The notes beneath the pieces were generated by a model, which was given only the letters and a program-made list of their open reading frames with translations, was not told the origin of the DNA and ran no database searches. Below, in pieces: positions 60,860 through 64,000 of a stretch of DNA of 64,000 nt. The position numbers were made by a program, and so were the translations under genes. This DNA is from Capsicum annuum (lineage: Eukaryota; Streptophyta; Magnoliopsida; Solanales; Solanaceae). Within the stretch, counting starts at the first letter, position 1. Each line of letters starts with the position of its first letter. Where the stretch lies: the NCBI RefSeq assembly GCF_002878395.1, contig NW_025856049.1:556379-620378 (forward strand), read 5' to 3'.

Positions 60860-61480
60860 GAATTTGGCATACAACTGTTGTTACTTTAAGTTCTAAAACA
60901 CCACATGGAGGTGATTAGCGTAATCTACCTCACTCTTTAAATAAACTAGAAAGTCATCAATAAACATAATTATGAAGATATCCAAGCACTGCCTGAACAT
61001 ATTTTTTATCAAGTCCATAAATGCTTCCTGAGCATTAGGCAACCTAAACAACATCATTAAGAACTTAGAATGCCTATATTGAGTATGAAAAGCCGTATTA
61101 GGGATATCTACCTCCCTAATCTTAAGCTGATGGTACATAGACCAAAGATCTATCTTACAAAAGAACTTGGCACCCTGTAATTTGTCAAACAAATTATCTA
61201 TCCGAGGAAGAGGATACTTAATCTTGATCGCCACCTTGTTCAATTGCCTGTAGTCAGTGCACATCCAAAAGGAACCATCCTTCTTGCGCACAAACAACAC
61301 CGGTGCACCCCATGGAGAAACACTAGGACGAATAAACCCCTTATCTAGAAGATCTATATATTGCTCCTTAAGTTTCCTCAACTCAACCCAAGCCATACTA
61401 TATGGAGGAATAGAAATTGGATGAGTTTCCAGAAGCAAATCAATACCAAACTCTATTTCCCTATGCAGAGGAACACCAAA
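60860..61480 (-). pseudogene. Element G reverse transcriptase
   Basis: An almost uninterrupted part from 61,492 to 60,893 (199 codons): [20 protein letters not shown], then [51 protein letters not shown] and [14 protein letters not shown]. The active site [12 protein letters not shown] has both Asp residues (codons at plus 60,953-60,958). The usual SFGLTNAP motif reads LFRLPNAQ. The downstream thumb region to 60,660 is broken. This is the longest preserved RT block in the window. Confidence 0.82.
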
Positions 61481-61488
61481 AACATCAT

Positions 61489-62030
61489 TCAAAAAGACGA
61501 CAGAAACTCAGTAACCACACGGATCAAAAACAAAAAAGGACCTTCTAAGTTAGAATCTTTAACCCAGACCAAGTGATAAAGACAACCCTTAGATATTAAC
61601 TTCTGATATCTAAGATAAGAAATAAACCTCCCCCTAGGAGCTAAGGAACTACCTTCCCATTCTATAACTGGTTTACCAGGAAACTTAAAGATAACCCTAC
61701 AGGCCTGATAGTCCACAGACGCATAACAATAATGTAACCAATCCATACCTAGAATTACATCAAAATTTACCACATCCAACTCAAACAGATCCACCAAGAT
61801 CTACTTGCCACCAATAGTTACCACACATCCTCTATAGACTCTCTTAGCTATAACCAAATCAAATATCGGGGTAGAAATAAAAAAAGGATCTGAGATAACA
61901 TCCAGATTGAAACCAAAAGATAGCCATATATGGAGTCACATAAGAAAGAGTAGACCCCACACCAAGCAAATAATATACGTCATGAAAGAAAAGTGCAATG
62001 TACTAATAAGTACATCAGTTAATGACACGA
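61489..62030 (-). pseudogene. Element G protease and linker
   Basis: The protease signature reads GVGST at plus 61,949-61,963, so the catalytic Asp is Gly. The neighbouring LSYVTPYMAI segment is kept. The linker 61,797-61,489 is open and conserved: VNFDVILGMDWLHYCYASVD, then RFISYLRYQKLISKGCLYHL. Confidence 0.7.
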
Positions 62031-63315
62031 ATTCCTATCAGGATGGCAAAGAATACAACCTATTATGACCAATACTAGAACTAGTAGCAGTAACAGAAAG
62101 AGATGCCACCCTACCAAGTGTGGGAGCAAAAGGTAAAGCCACAGGAATCTTATTCACCGCCGTAGCAACCTTATTAATCGAATAATCCATGAGACGATAG
62201 CCTACTTGGCCATACTTGAAGCACTTTTCCCTTACTTTCTCCCAATAACCCTAATGAGGATGACCACAGAATCAACAAAGAGGATACAAAGAAACTAACT
62301 GACCTCCACTCGCCTGATATTGGGCAACTTATGTATGCGAATTATCACTACCTTGATAACGCCTATCTCCCGACTAATAAGGATCACTAACAAAAAAGGA
62401 TCTCAAACTTCCCCACTTTTTTCTATCACTAGACACCATCCCTACAAGCCTGAGACTGAGCACCTCCCTAATTAGAAAACCTGCTCCTCTTTCCCTACTT
62501 ATCGCCAAACTCCTCCTGCTTCCACTTCTCATCTTCAACCTGTTGTATATGAATAGTCAACCTTAAGATGTCCATATCTTTAATCAACAAGGCAGTCCTG
62601 CTCCCTAAAATCAAATCTTTATTCAACCTAAAAGTGAACTTCCTTATTCTCGACCTTATATCAGCCACCAAATTAGGAGCATACCTTGATAGCTGATGGA
62701 ACTTCAAAGCATATTCCTTTACATACATCCTCTCTTGCCTGAGGTTTACAAACTCCTCCATCTTTGCTTCTCTCAATACTTGAGAAAAGAGCCAATCCAA
62801 GAAGGCATTAGAAAAGGCCTTCCACAACCCTTCCTCTTCCATATTACCTCTATCCCTATCCAACTCCGCATGCCACTGATAAGAAGCATCCTTGAGTTGA
62901 TAAGCTGCAAAGTTAACCCCCTCTATATTAGTCGCCTGCATCACTTGAAAGATCTTTTCCATCTTATATAAGATGCCCTATGGATCCTCCACCACCTTCA
63001 CCACAGTAAAAGTTAGAGGACCCATCTTTATAAATTGACCAACCCTTGTGGCCGCAATACACAAAGAACTAGTCACACCCCGCTCAGTCAGAGCAGCAAC
63101 TAATTGGGCAATGACATGAATAGATTGACAAAATTCTGCATTCATCACGTTACCCTAAGGGGTCTGAGGAAAACTAGCCAGAATAGGAAGAACTCCAACA
63201 CTATAAAAATAGGACTATGAGATCAAAGATGTACTCTAGACGTAGGACGTACCCCTTTAGCATTATCCCTAAATAGGACTGAAGAATTTACTTGTGTTCC
63301 ATATCTAGGAGACAT
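62031..63315 (-). pseudogene. Element G gag
   Basis: It starts at the ATG complementary to 63,313-63,315 (MSPRYGTQVNSSVLF, then a stop after about 30 codons). The capsid is open at 62,962-62,495: MEKIFQVMQATNIEGVNFAA, then YQLKDASYQWHAELD, LDWLFSQVLREAKMEEFVNL and LSRYAPNLV. The zinc knuckle at 62,182-62,223 reads C-FK-Y-GQVG-Y-RLMD-Y. Three of the four zinc ligands have become Tyr. Confidence 0.75.
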
Positions 63316-63404
63316 GATCTTAAAAATTAACAAACAAGGATTATAGAAGATTCTGAGATTGAGAACTCAAGCTTGAAGATGGAATACCAATAAAGTGAAA
63401 TATT

Positions 63405-63490
63405 CCTAAATGTGTTGCAACCTCTCTCTTATGAGTGTGGCGCACTTCACACCCCTAAAAGAAACCCTACTCGACACAGCTTTGTGGACT
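63405..63490 (-). promoter_or_regulatory. Element G conserved leader block
   Basis: The minus strand carries GTCGAGTAGGG, GGGGTGTGAAGTGCGCCACA, CTCATAAGAGAGAGGTTGCA and ATTTAGGAATATTTC. The order matches A, C, D and E. Confidence 0.5.
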
Positions 63491-63511
63491 TCTTAATTGA
63501 CCATGAAGTTA

Positions 63512-63524
63512 GGCTCTGATACCA
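63512..63524 (-). other. Element G primer-binding site
   Basis: The minus strand is TGGTATCAGAGCC, a perfect 13-base match to the initiator tRNA-Met complement, three bases inside the LTR. It is the best PBS in the window. Confidence 0.9.
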
Positions 63525-63527
63525 ACT

Positions 63528-64000
63528 TGATGCGACCCAACTTCAGTTCTTATTTAAATAGGCATCCCAAGCGCAACCAGAACTGGGGACCGGCCCTTGT
63601 TACCCAACCTAACCATTTATACCAGCCTTAGATAGGCTAAATTTCAAAAATAAAACAAGATAGCATTAATGTTCTCATTAAGACTCTGGATAGGTTCACA
63701 ATTGTGATAGACCCAACCGAGTCTAATCGTATCGTACCAACCACCCAACCATACAAAACAAAACCATAGACCATTAACCAAAGGGAATAGAAAAACACAA
63801 TATAAAGATAAATCCCAAAAATGTAGTAGGATGGAATAGTGAGAAATCATGTTTGATGATGCCAGCCTCAATATCAATATCAATGCTAAGGCTGACACTT
63901 CTACCGGTCCCGCCCATACCAACCCCCTGAAGTACCAAAAAGCCTCTATCCAAAAGAGTAAATAAATTTAGTTAGTACATGCCCCCAACCATGGCCAAAA
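63528..64000 (-). repeat. Element G 5' LTR (partial, runs off window)
   Basis: It starts tgatgcgacccaacttcag and aligns with the first about 470 bp of 56,369-58,608, for example the phrase gatgatgccagcctcaatat in both. The remainder lies beyond 64,000. Confidence 0.85.

Larger units (their letters stand above)
56369..64000 (-). mobile_element. Element G: Ty3/gypsy chromovirus, cut by window end
   Basis: A minus-strand element with 3' LTR 56,369-58,608, PPT, chromodomain, INT, RNase H, RT, PR, gag, leader, PBS 63,512-63,524 and the first 473 bp (plus coordinates) of the 5' LTR from 63,528. It belongs to the element E family by U3 words and pol sequence. The left target duplication candidate is AGTTA (56,364-56,368). 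Its partner lies outside the window. Confidence 0.86.

Noticed and set aside
1..64000. Viral, plastid or bacterial insert, CRISPR array, toxin system or biosynthetic cluster
   Set aside because: Looked for on both strands. Every protein motif found fits gypsy gag-pol, and repeats are LTRs or microsatellites with no spacer-repeat array.

Overview
This 64 kb window looks like repeat-filled intergenic chromatin from a large flowering-plant genome. The style of the LTRs, leaders and chromodomain-bearing pol genes resembles Ty3/gypsy chromoviruses of Solanaceae (pepper/tomato/potato type). That placement is from memory of family appearance, not from a search. I find no intact host gene, no rRNA, no convincing tRNA gene, no CRISPR and nothing bacterial. 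Every coding signal belongs to a decayed LTR retrotransposon.

Layout, left to right. (1) 1-790: plus-oriented LTR debris. (2) 791-7,475: element C, minus strand. It has two related LTRs, a primer-binding site (PBS) and a polypurine tract (PPT), but about 3.5 kb of interior without recognisable gag or pol. (3) 7,476-8,715: unassigned DNA with a palindromic AT/AC microsatellite. (4) 8,716 to about 24,180: element B, minus strand, very decayed, split by element A. (5) 12,384-21,646: element A, minus strand and structurally complete, with two LTRs of about 2.17 kb, PBS, PPT, gag, PR, RT, RNase H, INT and chromodomain, flanked by the 5-bp target duplication TTGAG. (6) about 24,180-32,603: stacked LTR debris, mostly plus-oriented after 27.5 kb, with a possible copia-type tail near 27.2 kb. 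(7) 32,604-51,216: element D, plus strand, whose gag is split by element E (35,232-44,586, plus strand, near-perfect target duplication TTCTA/TTCTG). (8) 51,217 to about 54,420: minus-oriented LTR pieces F and H. (9) about 54,420-56,368: a plus-oriented LTR. (10) 56,369-64,000: element G, minus strand, whose 5' LTR runs off the window.

A, D, E and G share one domain order (gag with zinc knuckle, protease, RT, RNase H, integrase, GPY/F plus chromodomain) and a related leader between PBS and gag. C has the same leader and PBS but no proteins, so it may have been mobilised by such relatives. B and F share a different leader. All coding regions are interrupted by stops and frameshifts, and key catalytic or zinc-binding residues have been replaced.

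The most interesting signals are in the non-coding parts. (i) U3 regions carry clusters of a short, family-specific repeated word at a constant place upstream of the presumed transcription start. (ii) LTRs of D and E carry three or four spaced copies of a small hairpin resembling a tRNA T-arm/B-box. (iii) The leader is conserved even in coding-less element C.
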